Numbered from the stretch's first letter, positions 9,608 to 20,000 are shown. The stretch: DNA of 27,489 bases from Candidatus Nanopelagicales bacterium (GCA_030836325.1 JAURQC010000121.1:1-27489), one strand, 5' to 3'. The notes: generated by a model not told the origin, from the sequence alone. A program made the numbers and translations.

Positions 9608-11002
9608 CGCCGACTCCGCCAACGGGAGCCGGATCCAGAACGAAGTTCCTCCACCCGCTCCACTGGTGACCGTCGCCGATCCATTCATGCTGGTAGCCAA
9701 GCGGTCGACGAGGGCCAGACCCAACCCTGTTCCCACCGGACGAACCCCGCGATACCGCTCGTGCAGCGCCCCAGGCTCGAAGGCGACGGCGCGATCATCA
9801 TCGGTGAGTCCAGGGCCACTGTCGCGGACCTCAAAGACGGCAAATGGACCGCCTGCGATCGTCGGATCCCGATGCAGGTCGAGGTGAATCGACGACCCAT
9901 GCGGTGAGACCCGAAGGGCATTCTCCATCAGGTTGTCGATTATCTGCCGAATCCGCATGGCATCGCCGCGAACAGCCACCGGCCCGTCGATGTCGTCGAC
10001 CGTCACGGTGACACCCTCGCGGTCACAGCGTGTCCGCCACACCCGACCGGCTTCGCGCAGGATTTCGCGAGCGTCGAGATCGGTAGCCGCAATGCGGAAG
10101 TCGACCGCACCCATCCTGGCAAGGTCGAGTAGATCGCTGACCAGCCGATTGAGCCGCGTTGCCTCGCCCGCGATAGTCGCGCCGATCTCCGGCAAATCCT
10201 CTCGGGGCAGAAGACCGTCGGCGAGCGCCTCCCCATACCCCTTAACCGCCGTCAACGGTGTGCGCAGTTCATGCGAAACCGACAGCAAGAACTCGCGTTG
10301 GCGACCTTCGGAGTTGACCAGCGCGGCGTTGAGCGCGTTCAGCGCCTCGGCGATGTCGGCGACCTCAGTAGGTCCCCGCACTTCGAGCCGCTCCTCGCGC
10401 TGACCCTCGGCCATCCGGTGGGCCACTCCTTGAGCGTCGCGCAGCGGTCTCGACAGTCGTCGAGCAACGAGGTAGGCAATTCCCACAGCGATGAGCAGAC
10501 CCAAACCCAAAGCAGCCGCGATTCGCGTTAGGAACAGGCCGGTGGTTTCGCTGGCAACGGCAACCGGCTGGGTAAGGAACACAGCCCCCTGCGTAACGGG
10601 CCGACCTTCGATCAATATCGCCTGGCCCTGACTGTCCTCCCCCCGAACCGATACGGCATTACCTGCCAGCACCTCGTCCACGAGTTCCTGCGATGCACCC
10701 GGTGGCACGCCACCCACGGGTCCTATCAGGTAGCCGGTGACTTCCTCTTGGCGAAGGATTCGCTCGAGCGGTCGAGGAATCGGCTGATCCCTGGGCGATC
10801 GCGCGTCTCGTCGGTCCACGTACACGGAAGTGAGATCCGCGAGGCGTCCGAGTGCTCCGGTGGCTTCCGCAACAGCAGCACCCTGAACAAATGGGGCTGC
10901 CGCTACACCTGCGACTAACACGGCGATAGCTGCAACGGCTGATGCCAGCATGACCGTCTGGGTGACAATCCCCAGACGTTTGCGCCGCGTGTCGTCAGCC
11001 AT
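9605..11002 (-). CDS. Sensor histidine kinase, HAMP-HisKA-HATPase_c
   Basis: Membrane sensor kinase of 465 residues, partner of the response regulator just upstream. Order: short cytoplasmic N-terminus, membrane helix about 12-38, an extracytoplasmic sensor region of about 115 residues with no fold I recognise, membrane helix about 158-181, HAMP, HisKA with the phosphorylated His244 in SVSHELRTPLT, then the ATPase domain with the N box (NLMENALRVSPHG), G1 box (DSGPG) and GTGLGL. Between the G boxes it reads FEPGALHERYRG rather than the common FxPF form. Start: ATG at 11002, overlapping the regulator stop by 8 bases; the frame is open further upstream but that part would overlap the regulator. 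The stimulus is unknown. Confidence 0.95.
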   Translation of the reverse strand: MADDTRRKRLGIVTQTVMLASAVAAIAVLVAGVAAAPFVQGAAVAEATGALGRLADLTSVYVDRRDARSPRDQPIPRPLERILRQEEVTGYLIGPVGGVPPGASQELVDEVLAGNAVSVRGEDSQGQAILIEGRPVTQGAVFLTQPVAVASETTGLFLTRIAAALGLGLLIAVGIAYLVARRLSRPLRDAQGVAHRMAEGQREERLEVRGPTEVADIAEALNALNAALVNSEGRQREFLLSVSHELRTPLTAVKGYGEALADGLLPREDLPEIGATIAGEATRLNRLVSDLLDLARMGAVDFRIAATDLDAREILREAGRVWRTRCDREGVTVTVDDIDGPVAVRGDAMRIRQIIDNLMENALRVSPHGSSIHLDLHRDPTIAGGPFAVFEVRDSGPGLTDDDRAVAFEPGALHERYRGVRPVGTGLGLALVDRLATSMNGSATVTSGAGGGTSFWIRLPLAESA

Positions 11003-11684
11003 GACGCGGAACCTCCGCCGAGTACCCCACACCGCGCACGGTCCTGATGGGACTTGCATCGCCGAGCTTGCCACGCAGTTGGGCGACATGAACGTCGACT
11101 GTCCGGGTACCGACAACCGCCGCATAACCCCAAACTTCCGCCAAGAGTTGATCTCGACTGAAGACGCGACCCGGCTCCGACATCAAATGGGCGAGGAGAT
11201 CGAACTCCGTTGCAGTGAGATCGATTTCCTCCGCACCGTTGAAGACGCGGCGCTGAGTTGTATCGATGGTGATGTCACCAACACTCATCGGCGCACTGTC
11301 GCGCTGCGCCAACCCGGAACGGCGCACCAGCGACTTCACCCGCGCCACAACTTCACGAGGGCTGAATGGTTTGGTGACGTAGTCGTCGGCGCCTAACTCC
11401 AGACCGAGAACTCGGTCGACTTCATCATCACGCGCCGTGCAAAAAATGATCGGCACCCAGTTGTCCTCGGCGCGCAAGCGTCGGCACACCTCGGTGCCGT
11501 CAATGCCAGGGAGTCCGACGTCGAGAACGATCGCCACCGGATGCTTGGTCCGAGCCGCGGTCAATCCACCGGGGCCGTCGAATTCGGTGTGTACTCCAAA
11601 ACCCTCACGACTGAGGTAGAGGCGCAACAGGTCCGAGATCGGCCTTTCGTCTTCGACGACGAGGACGAGACCGCGTTCGCTCAT
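10995..11684 (-). CDS. OmpR/PhoB-family response regulator
   Basis: Two-component transcription factor of 229 residues. The receiver domain (about 5-118) has the acidic pair in VVEDE, the phospho-acceptor Asp55 in IVLDVGLPG, and the conserved Lys105 in VTKPFSP. The C-terminal winged helix (about 130-226) has FDLLAHLMSEPGRVFSRDQL and the wing TVRGVGYS. It overlaps the kinase gene by 8 bases. No Shine-Dalgarno sequence or TAnnnT box at -12 is visible before ATG 11684; the 78-base gap upstream shows only a weak inverted repeat. It may be read from the trpE-side transcript. The target genes are unknown; proximity alone suggests trp or envelope genes, without proof. Confidence 0.96.
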   Translation of the reverse strand: MSERGLVLVVEDERPISDLLRLYLSREGFGVHTEFDGPGGLTAARTKHPVAIVLDVGLPGIDGTEVCRRLRAEDNWVPIIFCTARDDEVDRVLGLELGADDYVTKPFSPREVVARVKSLVRRSGLAQRDSAPMSVGDITIDTTQRRVFNGAEEIDLTATEFDLLAHLMSEPGRVFSRDQLLAEVWGYAAVVGTRTVDVHVAQLRGKLGDASPIRTVRGVGYSAEVPRHG

Positions 11685-11762
11685 GGACTAAGGGTGACAG
11701 AAACGCGAACGTTTGATGGTGTTGAGCGGTTACGAAAGGGTCCCTAGATGGTTCGAGTTCGG

Positions 11763-12026
11763 TTAAGAAACCGATCGAGGCTTCTTGCCTAGACCCATAG
11801 CTTGCATAACCTTGCCGACAACACCACCGATAACGACGAGCCCCACTCCGATCCAGAACATGGGCCAGTTACCGAGGACGATCGCAAGCGTGCCAACCAC
11901 GAACGCGATTGTGATGATCACAACCGCTGTCCACGCCGCTGGAGTGGAGCCGTGATCGTCGTGCTCAGCTTCCGTGTGTGCAGCCTCAGACCTTTGGGTG
12001 GATTCATGCGATGGCGATGCGTTCAT
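11763..12026 (-). CDS. HGxxPAAW family small membrane protein
   Basis: Small protein of 87 residues with the naming motif of the family, DHGSTPAAWTAV, followed by two hydrophobic segments separated by a short loop, and a basic C-terminal tail (GKKPRS). These proteins are confined to actinobacteria as far as I know, sit beside trpE, and have no established function. I chose ATG at 12026, with GGATAGG close upstream. A TTG at 12038 directly after the preceding stop codon would add four residues and cannot be excluded. Confidence 0.85.
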   Translation of the reverse strand: MNASPSHESTQRSEAAHTEAEHDDHGSTPAAWTAVVIITIAFVVGTLAIVLGNWPMFWIGVGLVVIGGVVGKVMQAMGLGKKPRSVS

Positions 12027-12038
12027 ACGCCTATCCAA

Positions 12039-12680
12039 TCACTCCCCGCCCGCATTCGGTCGATCGGTAGTTGTGTCGTCTGAAGAATCGGACGCCACCT
12101 CCACAGTCGGATCGATTCCGCTATCGAGGGCCTCCCAATCATCGCGGGGTTGCCGACCAGCACGCTCATAACCGGAACCCAAGGCGGACCATCGACCACC
12201 GGCATAAGCGGTCATGGCCCCACCAACCGACAGCATGAGACCCGCCACGATCGCCATCGTCGGGTAGAGCAGCGACACCGAGACGACTTCACCGTCGATG
12301 CCCACGAGTCCAAAGTCCGATGCAGCCGAACCGGCCGTAGCCGAAGACATCACATTGATCCCCGACCACGCGAGCGCCAATCCTGAGATGACGACAACTG
12401 CACCGACGACTCGGCGCAGCCATCCGCGAGAGCCGACAACGCCGGCAACGCCGGCCAACCCGATGATGGGTGCGGCAGACGCCCACGAAGCCCATCGGCT
12501 ACCGGAGATTTCGACCAAACTGGTCGCGTCAATACCGCCTGCTTCTGAAGACCCGAGAAGAGACTCTTCGACAGTGATCCATCCAGACGAAAGCGCCCAC
12601 CAACCCAAAGCGGAACCGGCAATCATTAAGCCCAGGGCAAAAACGTACGGGCGTTTGGATGCGACCGGTTGCTCGGTCAC
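12039..12680 (-). CDS. TIGR02234-type Trp-associated membrane protein
   Basis: Integral membrane protein of 213 residues with about four hydrophobic segments (starting near residues 12, 67, 87 and 138), a WWALSSGWITV segment after the first helix, and an acidic, disordered-looking C-terminal tail. Length, architecture and place next to trpE fit the actinobacterial Trp-operon-associated membrane family (Trp_oprn_chp). Its biochemical role is unknown. The start GTG at 12680 overlaps the trpE stop (GTGA), so it is translationally coupled to trpE. Confidence 0.85.
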   Translation of the reverse strand: MTEQPVASKRPYVFALGLMIAGSALGWWALSSGWITVEESLLGSSEAGGIDATSLVEISGSRWASWASAAPIIGLAGVAGVVGSRGWLRRVVGAVVVISGLALAWSGINVMSSATAGSAASDFGLVGIDGEVVSVSLLYPTMAIVAGLMLSVGGAMTAYAGGRWSALGSGYERAGRQPRDDWEALDSGIDPTVEVASDSSDDTTTDRPNAGGE

Positions 12681-14293
12681 GAGCGCCCCGGTTTCGTTTC
12701 TCCGCGGATAGGTATCCCGCGTCCCGATGCTTCAGTACCCAACGTCCGCAAAGCTTCAGCGCTGTTCACAGCCGCCAAGACCGCTCCGGCCTTATTGGCG
12801 CATTCCTGAGCCTCGGCCACAGGATCGGAGTCAGCGACGATGCCCGCTCCGGCTTGGACGTGCGCAACGCCGTCTTGGATGACGGCCGTTCTTATCGCGA
12901 TCGCCATGTCCAAGTTCCCCCGAAAATCCACATAGCCGACTACTCCCCCGTACAGACCACGTCGATAAGTCTCAAGCTCGTCGATGATCTCCATTGCACG
13001 AACCTTCGGCGCACCACTCAACGTGCCTGCGGGAAAGGTGGCGCGCAAGGCGTCGAGCGCTGTGACCTCCTCCCCTAACCGACCCACGACCGTCGAAACG
13101 ATGTGCATGACGTGTGAGTAGCGCTCGATTTCCATGAATTCGGTAACTTCGACAGTTCCAGGAAGGCACACGCGCCCTAGATCGTTACGAGCAAGGTCCA
13201 CCAACATCACGTGCTCGGCACGCTCCTTGGCATCGGCGAGGAGATCGCGCGCGAGATCATGATCCTCATCTGCATTGCGTCCGCGCTTTCGCGTGCCGGC
13301 GATCGGATGGACGGTGCAGCGACCGTCGTCGACGGTGACCAACGCTTCCGGTGAGGAACCCACAATGTCGAAGGCACTCGTATCGTCCAATGCCTGGCCC
13401 TCGTCCGACTCGCGAGGAATTCGAATCAAGTACATGTAGGGGCTCGGATTCGACGATCGCAGTACTCGGTAAACATCCAAAGAACGTGCGGTGATCGGTA
13501 ATGAGTATCGCTGCGACAGGACGATCTGAAAGGCATCACCCGCCCGGATGTACTCCTTGGCCAACTCGACAGACGCGAGGTACTCCGCATCGGTGGTGTG
13601 CGCACGAATATCCGCCGTTGGCTGCGGAACCGCCACCGACACATCGACACCGGTCGGCGCTGCAAGCGAAGCTTCCATCTGATCGAGTCGGTCGACAGCA
13701 TCGCGCCACGCTTCATCGACACGCTCGTCGGTCGCGTCGAAGTTGATCGCCGTTGCGATCAGTGTGACTGTGCCCCGAAAATGGTCTAGCACGGCAAGAT
13801 CGGTGGCCAACAGGAACACAAGGTCAGGAACATCGAGCGCCGCGGGGTTCCCATCCGGCAACTCTTCGAATGCTCGGACAGCGTCGTAGGCAAGGCACCC
13901 TACGAACCCGCTGGTAAAGCGCGGTCCCGCTCCGTCGGCACCAAGCACGACATCAGCGGGGGTGTCCAGGGCCTGCACAGACTCTCGCAAGACGGTCCAG
14001 GCATCGCCACTAGTAGGAAGCCCAACGGGGATACGACCTACCCAGTGCACCCGTCCTTCACGTTCGGTAAGCATCGCCGCTGCTCGAACACCGACAAAGG
14101 AATAGCGCGCCCACGATCGGCCCGCCTCGGCTGATTCGAGCAGAAAGGTTCCGGCTCGGTCCCCGCACAAGGTCTCGAACAGACCGATGGCCGTGAGTCC
14201 ATCGGCCAGCAGAGTGCGGGATACAGGAATAACGCGATTGGATTGCGCAAGCCGACGGAATGTGTCTACGTCGATTGAGTTTTCACCGATCAT
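12677..14293 (-). CDS. trpE: Anthranilate synthase component I
   Basis: Makes anthranilate from chorismate with ammonia from the TrpG glutaminase, which is not in this window. The 538-residue protein shows the feedback-inhibition site LLES in [10 protein letters not shown], and chorismate-binding motifs [47 protein letters not shown] and [12 protein letters not shown]. The intact LLES site suggests normal tryptophan feedback. Start: ATG at 14293, which overlaps the hisI end by 11 bases and places the N-terminus where actinobacterial TrpE proteins begin (DVDTFRRLA...RVIPVSR). ATG at 14308 is an alternative. No leader peptide with Trp codons was seen before it. Confidence 0.97.
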   Translation of the reverse strand: MIGENSIDVDTFRRLAQSNRVIPVSRTLLADGLTAIGLFETLCGDRAGTFLLESAEAGRSWARYSFVGVRAAAMLTEREGRVHWVGRIPVGLPTSGDAWTVLRESVQALDTPADVVLGADGAGPRFTSGFVGCLAYDAVRAFEELPDGNPAALDVPDLVFLLATDLAVLDHFRGTVTLIATAINFDATDERVDEAWRDAVDRLDQMEASLAAPTGVDVSVAVPQPTADIRAHTTDAEYLASVELAKEYIRAGDAFQIVLSQRYSLPITARSLDVYRVLRSSNPSPYMYLIRIPRESDEGQALDDTSAFDIVGSSPEALVTVDDGRCTVHPIAGTRKRGRNADEDHDLARDLLADAKERAEHVMLVDLARNDLGRVCLPGTVEVTEFMEIERYSHVMHIVSTVVGRLGEEVTALDALRATFPAGTLSGAPKVRAMEIIDELETYRRGLYGGVVGYVDFRGNLDMAIAIRTAVIQDGVAHVQAGAGIVADSDPVAEAQECANKAGAVLAAVNSAEALRTLGTEASGRGIPIRGETKPGRS

Positions 14294-14651
14294 TCGCGCC
14301 GCCAACATCGAAGCAACTCACCGCACCGGTGTGACATGCGGCGCCCTGTTGGTTAACGATCAGTAAAAGGGTGTCTCCGTCACAATCCAAACGCAGTTCC
14401 CGAACGGTCTGCACATGACCTGAGGTCTCGCCTTTGACCCATTGCCGCTGCCGACTGCGAGAGAAATAGGTCGCGCGATGGCTCGCCAGGGTCGCTCGCA
14501 ACGCTGCCTCATCCATCCACGCCATCATCAACACCTGACGCGAATCGGCATCTTGGGCAATCGCAGGAACGAGTCCCGCATCGTCGAACCGAACACGTCC
14601 AATGACGTCGTCGGCCTCGAGGTTCAGGACGTTCCCGGTGTCGTCACCCAT
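14283..14651 (-). CDS. hisI: Phosphoribosyl-AMP cyclohydrolase
   Basis: Zinc enzyme of histidine synthesis that opens the adenine ring of phosphoribosyl-AMP. The 122-residue protein is monofunctional (no HisE domain), as usual in actinobacteria. Motifs seen: [29 protein letters not shown], the metal-binding DCDGDTLL, and QQGAACHTG...SCF. ATG at 14651 overlaps the hisF stop by 8 bases; ATG at 14660 would add three residues. No clear Shine-Dalgarno sequence precedes either, so coupling to hisF translation is likely. Confidence 0.96.
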   Translation of the reverse strand: MGDDTGNVLNLEADDVIGRVRFDDAGLVPAIAQDADSRQVLMMAWMDEAALRATLASHRATYFSRSRQRQWVKGETSGHVQTVRELRLDCDGDTLLLIVNQQGAACHTGAVSCFDVGGANDR

Positions 14652-15435
14652 GGAGAGCATTGTGCCGACGCACGGGAAACCCTGCGTCGGCGAGTGCGGA
14701 CTTAACGTCGGGAATGGCAATTCGGCCGAAGTGGAATACGCTGGCGGCGAGCACTGCGTCAGCACCGGCGTCGATGGCCTCAGGGAAGTCCGACGCCTGC
14801 CCGGCACCCCCGCTAGCGATTAACGGAACACTTACCCGCCCGCGGACTCGGCGAATCATGTCCGTGTCGAATCCCTGCGTAGTTCCATCGGCATCCATAG
14901 AGTTCAACAAGATCTCCCCCGCCCCGCGTTCGGCACCTTCCACAGCCCAATCGATGGCGTCGATTCCTGTCCCTTGGCGTCCACCGTGCGTGGTGACTTC
15001 GAACCCACTGGCTGTACTGGTGTCGCCAATGCACCGGCGAGCATCCACGCTTAGGACTACACATTGCGAACCGAACCGCTCGCTGGCCTGCGTCAGTAGT
15101 TCCGGATGAGCGATCGCCGCTGTGTTGAGGCTGACTTTGTCCGCCCCCGCGCGAAGCAAACGATCGAAGTCCTCGACGGTGCGAACGCCGCCGCCTACGG
15201 TGAGTGGGATGAAGATCGATTCCGCCGTGCGTCGCACGACCTCGTACGTGGTTTCTCGACTTCCCGATGACGCCGTGATGTCCAAGAAAACAAGTTCATC
15301 AGCGCCTTCAGCGTCGTACTTTGCAGCCAGTTCAACAGGATCCCCCGCATCGCGAAGGTCTACGAAGTTGACGCCTTTGACCACCCGGCCTGCGTCGACG
15401 TCGAGGCACGGTATGACCCGAACGGCAACGGTCAT
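14644..15435 (-). CDS. hisF: Imidazole glycerol phosphate synthase, cyclase subunit
   Basis: TIM barrel that joins ammonia from HisH to PRFAR, giving imidazole glycerol phosphate and AICAR. It has 263 residues from ATG at 15435, which overlaps the priA stop as ATGA. The catalytic aspartates are Asp12 in IPCLDVD and Asp131 in VLSVDAR, matching the known pair at 11 and 130 of the Thermotoga enzyme. Other motifs: [12 protein letters not shown] and LIASGGAG. HisH, its partner, is encoded upstream of priA. Confidence 0.98.
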   Translation of the reverse strand: MTVAVRVIPCLDVDAGRVVKGVNFVDLRDAGDPVELAAKYDAEGADELVFLDITASSGSRETTYEVVRRTAESIFIPLTVGGGVRTVEDFDRLLRAGADKVSLNTAAIAHPELLTQASERFGSQCVVLSVDARRCIGDTSTASGFEVTTHGGRQGTGIDAIDWAVEGAERGAGEILLNSMDADGTTQGFDTDMIRRVRGRVSVPLIASGGAGQASDFPEAIDAGADAVLAASVFHFGRIAIPDVKSALADAGFPVRRHNALHG

Positions 15436-16220
15436 GGCCGCGGGGGGCCCCACTCGTAAGGGTCGTAGCGCGCCTCAATGGCTGCAATAGCTTCAGCCAG
15501 CGTGAACGCCCCGTCATACAGAGCCCGTCCGATGATGGCCCCCTCGACACCCTCCGACGTCATATCCGCCAACTTGTGCAAATCCTCGAGATGACTAATC
15601 CCACCGGAAGCCACGACCGGCGCCTTGGTGACCTTGCAGACGTCACGAAGGAGGTGGAAGTTCGGTCCCTTCATGGTCCCGTCCTTGTGGACATCGGTCA
15701 CCACATAGCGCGCGCACCCGGCTGCATCGAGGCGACCAAGGGTCTCCCACAGGTCACCGCCCTCGGTGGTCCAGCCACGAGCAGCCAGAGTGTGGCCCTT
15801 GACATCCAAGCCGACGGCGATGCGGTCACCGTGCTCGCCAATGACCCTCTCCGTCCAGTCCGGAGCCTCCAGTGCAGCAGTACCTAGATTGACCCTCGTG
15901 CACCCGGTGGCTAGAGCTCGATTCAAGGAGTCGTCGTCACGAATACCGCCGGACAACTCGATACGAACGTGGTCGCGCAGAGCGTGCACCACCTCGGTAA
16001 TCCCTTCGGCATTGGAGCCCCGACCGAACGCCGCATCCAGATCTACGAGATGGATCCACTCGGCTCCTTGGTCGACCCACGAGCGAGCGGCAGCTAGTGG
16101 CTTTCCGTAGACGGTCTCCGAACCGGCCTTGCCCTGGACCAAACGAACAGCCTGGCCATCGGCAACATCGACTGCGGGTAACAACTCGAGCATCGCGGGC
16201 TTCCCATGCGTCAGGTTCAC
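15432..16220 (-). CDS. priA: Phosphoribosyl isomerase A (dual HisA/TrpF type)
   Basis: TIM-barrel isomerase that in actinobacteria serves both histidine (ProFAR) and tryptophan (phosphoribosylanthranilate) synthesis. Seen: Asp18 in LLPAVDV and Asp180 in HKDGT in the positions of the two catalytic acids, Arg148/Trp150 in the mobile RGWT loop that PriA enzymes use to switch substrates, and VELSGGIR-like and NLGTAALE phosphate-site motifs. No trpF is present in the window, in line with dual function, although I cannot see the rest of the genome. Start: GTG at 16220, chosen because TAGGCT lies exactly 12 bases upstream; ATG at 16193, where many homologues begin, would shorten it by nine residues. 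Confidence 0.95.
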   Translation of the reverse strand: MNLTHGKPAMLELLPAVDVADGQAVRLVQGKAGSETVYGKPLAAARSWVDQGAEWIHLVDLDAAFGRGSNAEGITEVVHALRDHVRIELSGGIRDDDSLNRALATGCTRVNLGTAALEAPDWTERVIGEHGDRIAVGLDVKGHTLAARGWTTEGGDLWETLGRLDAAGCARYVVTDVHKDGTMKGPNFHLLRDVCKVTKAPVVASGGISHLEDLHKLADMTSEGVEGAIIGRALYDGAFTLAEAIAAIEARYDPYEWGPPRP

Positions 16221-16226
16221 GTGGTC

Positions 16227-16232
16227 AGCCTA
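16227..16232 (-). promoter_or_regulatory. Candidate -10 box for leaderless priA transcript (TAGGCT)
   Basis: TAGGCTGACCAC precedes GTG at 16220, so the expected transcription start is the first base of the start codon. It lies in the 52-base gap after hisH, the largest gap inside the his genes. It would let priA-hisF-hisI-trpE be expressed apart from hisDCBH. Confidence 0.55.
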
Positions 16233-16272
16233 GGTCACCGCATTTCTTGCCAGGGTTGTGACGCCAGTACCT

Positions 16273-16923
16273 CTAACGAAGACGACCGATCCAGTTGCGC
16301 AAGATTTCGGATCCGGCATCGCCGGACTTCTCGGGATGAAACTGCGTGGCGACGAGTGGGCCGTTCTCAACAGCCGCGACAAAACCTCCTCCGTACTCAC
16401 ACCAGGACACAAGAGGCGGTGCGATCGGTGAGGACGAATCCATCGCTAACACCCAGGTACGCACGCCGTAACTGTGCACGAAATAGAAGCGCTCCGACTC
16501 AACCCCTGCGAAGAGATCGGACCCGGGTGCGACCTCGACGGTGTCCCATCCCATGTGCGGGAGTATGGGCGCATCCAGGCGCTCCACCACTCCGGGCCAT
16601 TGACCAAGGCCTTCTGTCCTCTGCCCATGCTCGACTCCCGCAGCAAAAAGGATTTGCAGGCCAACGCAAATTCCAAAAACTGGTCGCCCGCCGGCAAGTC
16701 GGCGATCGATGATGCTGCCTCCATCGATGTCCTCGATACCAGCCATGCAAGCGGCGTAGGCGCCAACACCTGGAACGACCAGTCCATCGCACTGCACAGC
16801 CAAAGTCGGGTCAGAAGTGATCTCAACCGTGGCGCCGACACGTTCGAGTGCACGTTGGGCCGATCGCAGGTTGCCGCTTCCGTAATCGAGAACAACGACG
16901 CTCGGGCGACGAAGGGTGGTCAT
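16273..16923 (-). CDS. hisH: Imidazole glycerol phosphate synthase, glutaminase subunit
   Basis: Class I glutamine amidotransferase that feeds ammonia to HisF. The 216-residue protein has the catalytic triad Cys86 in GICVGLQ, His196 and Glu198 in QFHPEKSG, the N-terminal [12 protein letters not shown], and the oxyanion-strand motif VVPGVGA. The start is ATG at 16923, 27 bases after hisB; I see no good Shine-Dalgarno sequence or -10 box before it. It is separated from hisF by priA, the usual actinobacterial order. Confidence 0.97.
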   Translation of the reverse strand: MTTLRRPSVVVLDYGSGNLRSAQRALERVGATVEITSDPTLAVQCDGLVVPGVGAYAACMAGIEDIDGGSIIDRRLAGGRPVFGICVGLQILFAAGVEHGQRTEGLGQWPGVVERLDAPILPHMGWDTVEVAPGSDLFAGVESERFYFVHSYGVRTWVLAMDSSSPIAPPLVSWCEYGGGFVAAVENGPLVATQFHPEKSGDAGSEILRNWIGRLR

Positions 16924-16950
16924 GGGAACCGATGGGTGGGCGGTAAACGA

Positions 16951-17547
16951 TCAGGACGCGGTGAGCGTCCCCTTGGTCGAGGGAACACCAACAACGCGTG
17001 GATCGATGACGACAGCATCGCGCAGTGACCGGGCCACCGACTTGAACTGTGCTTCGACTACGTGGTGCGCATTACGACCGCTGAGAACTCGAACGTGCAA
17101 CGTGATCTGACTCGTCGCCACGATCGACTCCCAGATGTGCCGGGTCAGCGTGGTGTCGTATGAACCGATGAGTTCGACCATGTCGGGTTCCTCGTGAACG
17201 AGGTATGGGCGTCCCGACAAGTCGACGGCTGACTGAACGAGGCATTCGTCCAAGGGGACGAGGGCATCGCCATAGCGGCGGAGCCCAACTCTGTCGCCGA
17301 GGGCTTCGTTGATGGCTTGACCCAAGGCAAGCGAGGTGTCCTCGACCGTGTGGTGGGCATCCACCTCGAGGTCGCCATTTGTGCGCACGGTGAGATCTAG
17401 GCCACCGTGCTTGGCCAGTTGGGCCAGCATGTGATCGAAGAACGGAACTCCGGTCTCGACGGAATTGACACCGGTTCCATCCAAGTCGAGTTCGATAAGG
17501 ACTTCACTTTCCTTTGTCGAACGTTCGACGCGCGCCGTCCTGCTCAT
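16951..17547 (-). CDS. hisB: Imidazoleglycerol-phosphate dehydratase
   Basis: Manganese enzyme that dehydrates imidazole glycerol phosphate to imidazole acetol phosphate. It has 198 residues and only the dehydratase domain; there is no fused histidinol-phosphatase. The two metal-binding signatures are HHTVEDT (His65, His66, Glu69) and HHVVEAQFK (His161, His162, Glu165), plus FFDHML. Its ATG overlaps the hisC stop as ATGA, so it is coupled to hisC. Confidence 0.98.
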   Translation of the reverse strand: MSRTARVERSTKESEVLIELDLDGTGVNSVETGVPFFDHMLAQLAKHGGLDLTVRTNGDLEVDAHHTVEDTSLALGQAINEALGDRVGLRRYGDALVPLDECLVQSAVDLSGRPYLVHEEPDMVELIGSYDTTLTRHIWESIVATSQITLHVRVLSGRNAHHVVEAQFKSVARSLRDAVVIDPRVVGVPSTKGTLTAS

Positions 17548-18677
17548 CGATTACCACCATCTCCGTCCGCAATGAGGTCGCTCGCGACCACAGCCTCGTC
17601 CAAGGCCTCGATAAACCTAGCGTTCTCCTCCGGCGTGCCGACCGAGACCCGCAGCCACTCATGCGGGCCGGTCTCGCGGATCAAGACGCCCCTGTCGACC
17701 AGTTCTTGCCAGACCCGATGTCGATCACGAAAGCGCCCGAAGAAGCAGAAGTTGGCGTCGCTGGGTGCGACATTGAATCCTCGCGAGGAGAGCGCAGCCT
17801 GCAGTGCATCGCGCTCGTCCCGAAGCAAGGACACATCGGCCTGCAGCTCGTCGACGAAGTCCAGGGCAGTACGAGCAACGGCCTGGGTCACCGCGGAGAG
17901 GTGGTACGGAAGCCGAACGATGCGAAGGGCATCGATGACTGCGGGGTGTGCCGCCGCGTAGCCGACCCGAGCCCCGGCCATGGCAAACGCCTTGCTCATG
18001 GTGCGGGTAACGACGATGTTCGGATACTGATCGGTCAGCGCGAGGGAACTACGAACTCCCGCGCGTCGGAACTCCGCGTAGGCCTCATCCATTACGAGAA
18101 GTCCACCGACACCTGCAACGGCTTCGGCCAACGTGATGATCTCGTGCTCGGGAACCGCGGTTCCGGTGGGGTTGTTCGGAGAGGCGAGCAGGACCATTGA
18201 CGGGGCATGTTCAGTGATCGCCTCGAGACTGGCCGGAATGTCGATCTGGAAATCCGATCGCCGGGGCACCGACACCAAATCGGTGAAGGATTCTCGGGCG
18301 TATTCGGGATACATCGAATAAGTCGGCGGGAAAGTAATCGCGACGCGCCCCGGACCTCCGAAGGCACCCATGATGTGGGCCATCACCTCGTTCGATCCAT
18401 TGGCCGCCCACAGCGCTTCGATCGGAAGTTGTACCGACGACTCGCGAGCCAAATAGTCAGCAAGGGCCAGCCGGAGATCGAAGAAATCCCTGTCGGGATA
18501 GCGGTTCAGGTCAGCGGCAGCTTGGGCAACGGCCGACCCGAGCGCTTCAGCCAATGCCGGCGATGGTGGAAACGGATTCTCGTTGACGTTCAGCCGAACA
18601 TGGACCTCCAATTGCGGAGCGCCATAAGGGGCAATGCCGGCGAGATCCGAGCGGACAGGCGGCCGAAAGTCAGCCAC
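17544..18677 (-). CDS. hisC: Histidinol-phosphate aminotransferase
   Basis: PLP-dependent aminotransferase (fold type I) converting imidazole acetol phosphate to histidinol phosphate. The 377-residue protein has [12 protein letters not shown] near the N-terminus, [16 protein letters not shown] with Asp197, and the PLP lysine Lys229 in [16 protein letters not shown]. The start GTG at 18677 lies two bases after the hisD stop. Aromatic aminotransferases of the same family are similar, but its place between hisD and hisB supports HisC. Confidence 0.96.
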   Translation of the reverse strand: MADFRPPVRSDLAGIAPYGAPQLEVHVRLNVNENPFPPSPALAEALGSAVAQAAADLNRYPDRDFFDLRLALADYLARESSVQLPIEALWAANGSNEVMAHIMGAFGGPGRVAITFPPTYSMYPEYARESFTDLVSVPRRSDFQIDIPASLEAITEHAPSMVLLASPNNPTGTAVPEHEIITLAEAVAGVGGLLVMDEAYAEFRRAGVRSSLALTDQYPNIVVTRTMSKAFAMAGARVGYAAAHPAVIDALRIVRLPYHLSAVTQAVARTALDFVDELQADVSLLRDERDALQAALSSRGFNVAPSDANFCFFGRFRDRHRVWQELVDRGVLIRETGPHEWLRVSVGTPEENARFIEALDEAVVASDLIADGDGGNR

Positions 18678-18679
18678 GC

Positions 18680-19993
18680 CTACTCGCCGTCGCGAAAACG
18701 TACGGTGATGGCATCGCCGTGCCCAGGCAGGTCCTCGGCCTGTGCGAGGGACACCACATGGTCAGCAACATCGGCCAACGCAGTGTGGTCGTAGTCGATG
18801 ACGTGAATCCCTCGGAGAAAGGACTGGACCGATAATCCCGAAGAATGACGTGCTGCCCCCATGGTCGGCAGCACGTGATTGGAACCAGCGCAGTAGTCAC
18901 CCAGCGAGACTGGGGCCCAGGGGCCGACGAAGATCGCTCCGGCATTGCGAACCCGCATTGCGACGTCACGGGCTTCTCGTGTGTGAATCTCCAGATGCTC
19001 GGCTGCGTAGGCATCAACCACGCCGAGCCCCTGCTCGATGTCTCGAACGACGATGATCGCGCTTTGCACGCCGGTGAGAGCCTCGGTAATCCGCTCCACG
19101 TGCTTGGCCTGAGATACCTGTGAGCGCACTTCTCGCTCGACATCCGCGGCTAGTTGCTCGTCCGTCGTGACGAGCACGGCAGCAGCTATGACGTCGTGCT
19201 CGGCTTGGCTAATGAGATCGGCCGCCACGAACCGAGCGTCGGCAGAATCATCGGCAAGAATCGCTACCTCAGTGGGACCCGCCTCGGAGTCGATTCCGAT
19301 GATCCCCTGCAGGGCGCGCTTTGCGGCCGTCACATAGATGTTCCCGGGTCCGGTAACCAAATCAACCGGCTCGCATCGGCTGCCGTCGGCGAGGTCTACT
19401 CCGTAGGCCAACATCGCAACAGCCTGGGCGCCACCGACGGCGTACACCTCATCGACGCCCAAAAGGGAGCATGCAGCCAGGATCGTGGGGTGCGGCCACC
19501 CATCAAAATCCTTCTGCGGCGGGCTGACGACCACAAGGGAAGGAACCCCCGCTTCTTGCGCGGGCACGACGTTCATAACGACGCTACTGGGGTACACGGC
19601 ACGACCGCCGGGGACGTAGAGGCCGACCCGCGCCATCGGCAACCAGCGCTCGGTAACCGAACCCCCGGGCACGACCTCGGTGATCACGTCTACGCGCCGC
19701 TGGTCTCGGTGCACCTTGCGGGCACGCTCGATGGAGACTTCGAGGGCCTTACGCACCGCTGGATCTAAGTCCGCGACAGCATCCTCAATGACCTCCATCG
19801 GGACTCTTAGGCTCGCAGGCCGCACCCCATCAAAGCGCTCGCAGGCATCCAGGACAGCATCCGCGCCACGGTCTCGAACATCATCGAGGACGGGCCGGAT
19901 GGTGTCACCGGCGTCTGCGAGATCCATTGCAGCACGCGGAACGACCGTCCGAGGATCGGCCGTGGACTGCCGGAGGTCAATGAGACGCAACAC
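18680..19993 (-). CDS. hisD: Histidinol dehydrogenase
   Basis: Zinc- and NAD-dependent enzyme that oxidises histidinol to histidine in two steps, the last steps of the pathway. It has 437 residues from GTG at 19993. Motifs seen: [51 protein letters not shown] (zinc ligands), the catalytic Glu332-His333 in AEHLEIH, and [13 protein letters not shown]. The frame is open far upstream, but that part would run through the divergent LON gene, and family N-termini begin near LRLIDLR, so the GTG is preferred. TAGACT lies 13 bases upstream. It heads the his-trp supercluster. Confidence 0.96.
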   Translation of the reverse strand: MLRLIDLRQSTADPRTVVPRAAMDLADAGDTIRPVLDDVRDRGADAVLDACERFDGVRPASLRVPMEVIEDAVADLDPAVRKALEVSIERARKVHRDQRRVDVITEVVPGGSVTERWLPMARVGLYVPGGRAVYPSSVVMNVVPAQEAGVPSLVVVSPPQKDFDGWPHPTILAACSLLGVDEVYAVGGAQAVAMLAYGVDLADGSRCEPVDLVTGPGNIYVTAAKRALQGIIGIDSEAGPTEVAILADDSADARFVAADLISQAEHDVIAAAVLVTTDEQLAADVEREVRSQVSQAKHVERITEALTGVQSAIIVVRDIEQGLGVVDAYAAEHLEIHTREARDVAMRVRNAGAIFVGPWAPVSLGDYCAGSNHVLPTMGAARHSSGLSVQSFLRGIHVIDYDHTALADVADHVVSLAQAEDLPGHGDAITVRFRDGE

Positions 19994-20000
19994 CCGACAA

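Noticed and set aside
11701..11714. Inverted repeat AAACG-CGAA-CGTTT upstream of the response regulator
   Set aside because: A stem of five mostly A-T pairs with no U-run is too weak for a terminator, and a single copy is not enough to call an operator.
12027..12038. TTG start at 12038 for the HGxxPAAW gene
   Set aside because: It is in frame and abuts the previous stop, but ATG 12026 is a stronger start codon with a purine-rich stretch close upstream; kept only as an alternative.
14283..14310. A trp attenuator before trpE
   Set aside because: trpE overlaps hisI, leaving no room for a leader, and no short frame with clustered Trp codons or alternative hairpins was seen.
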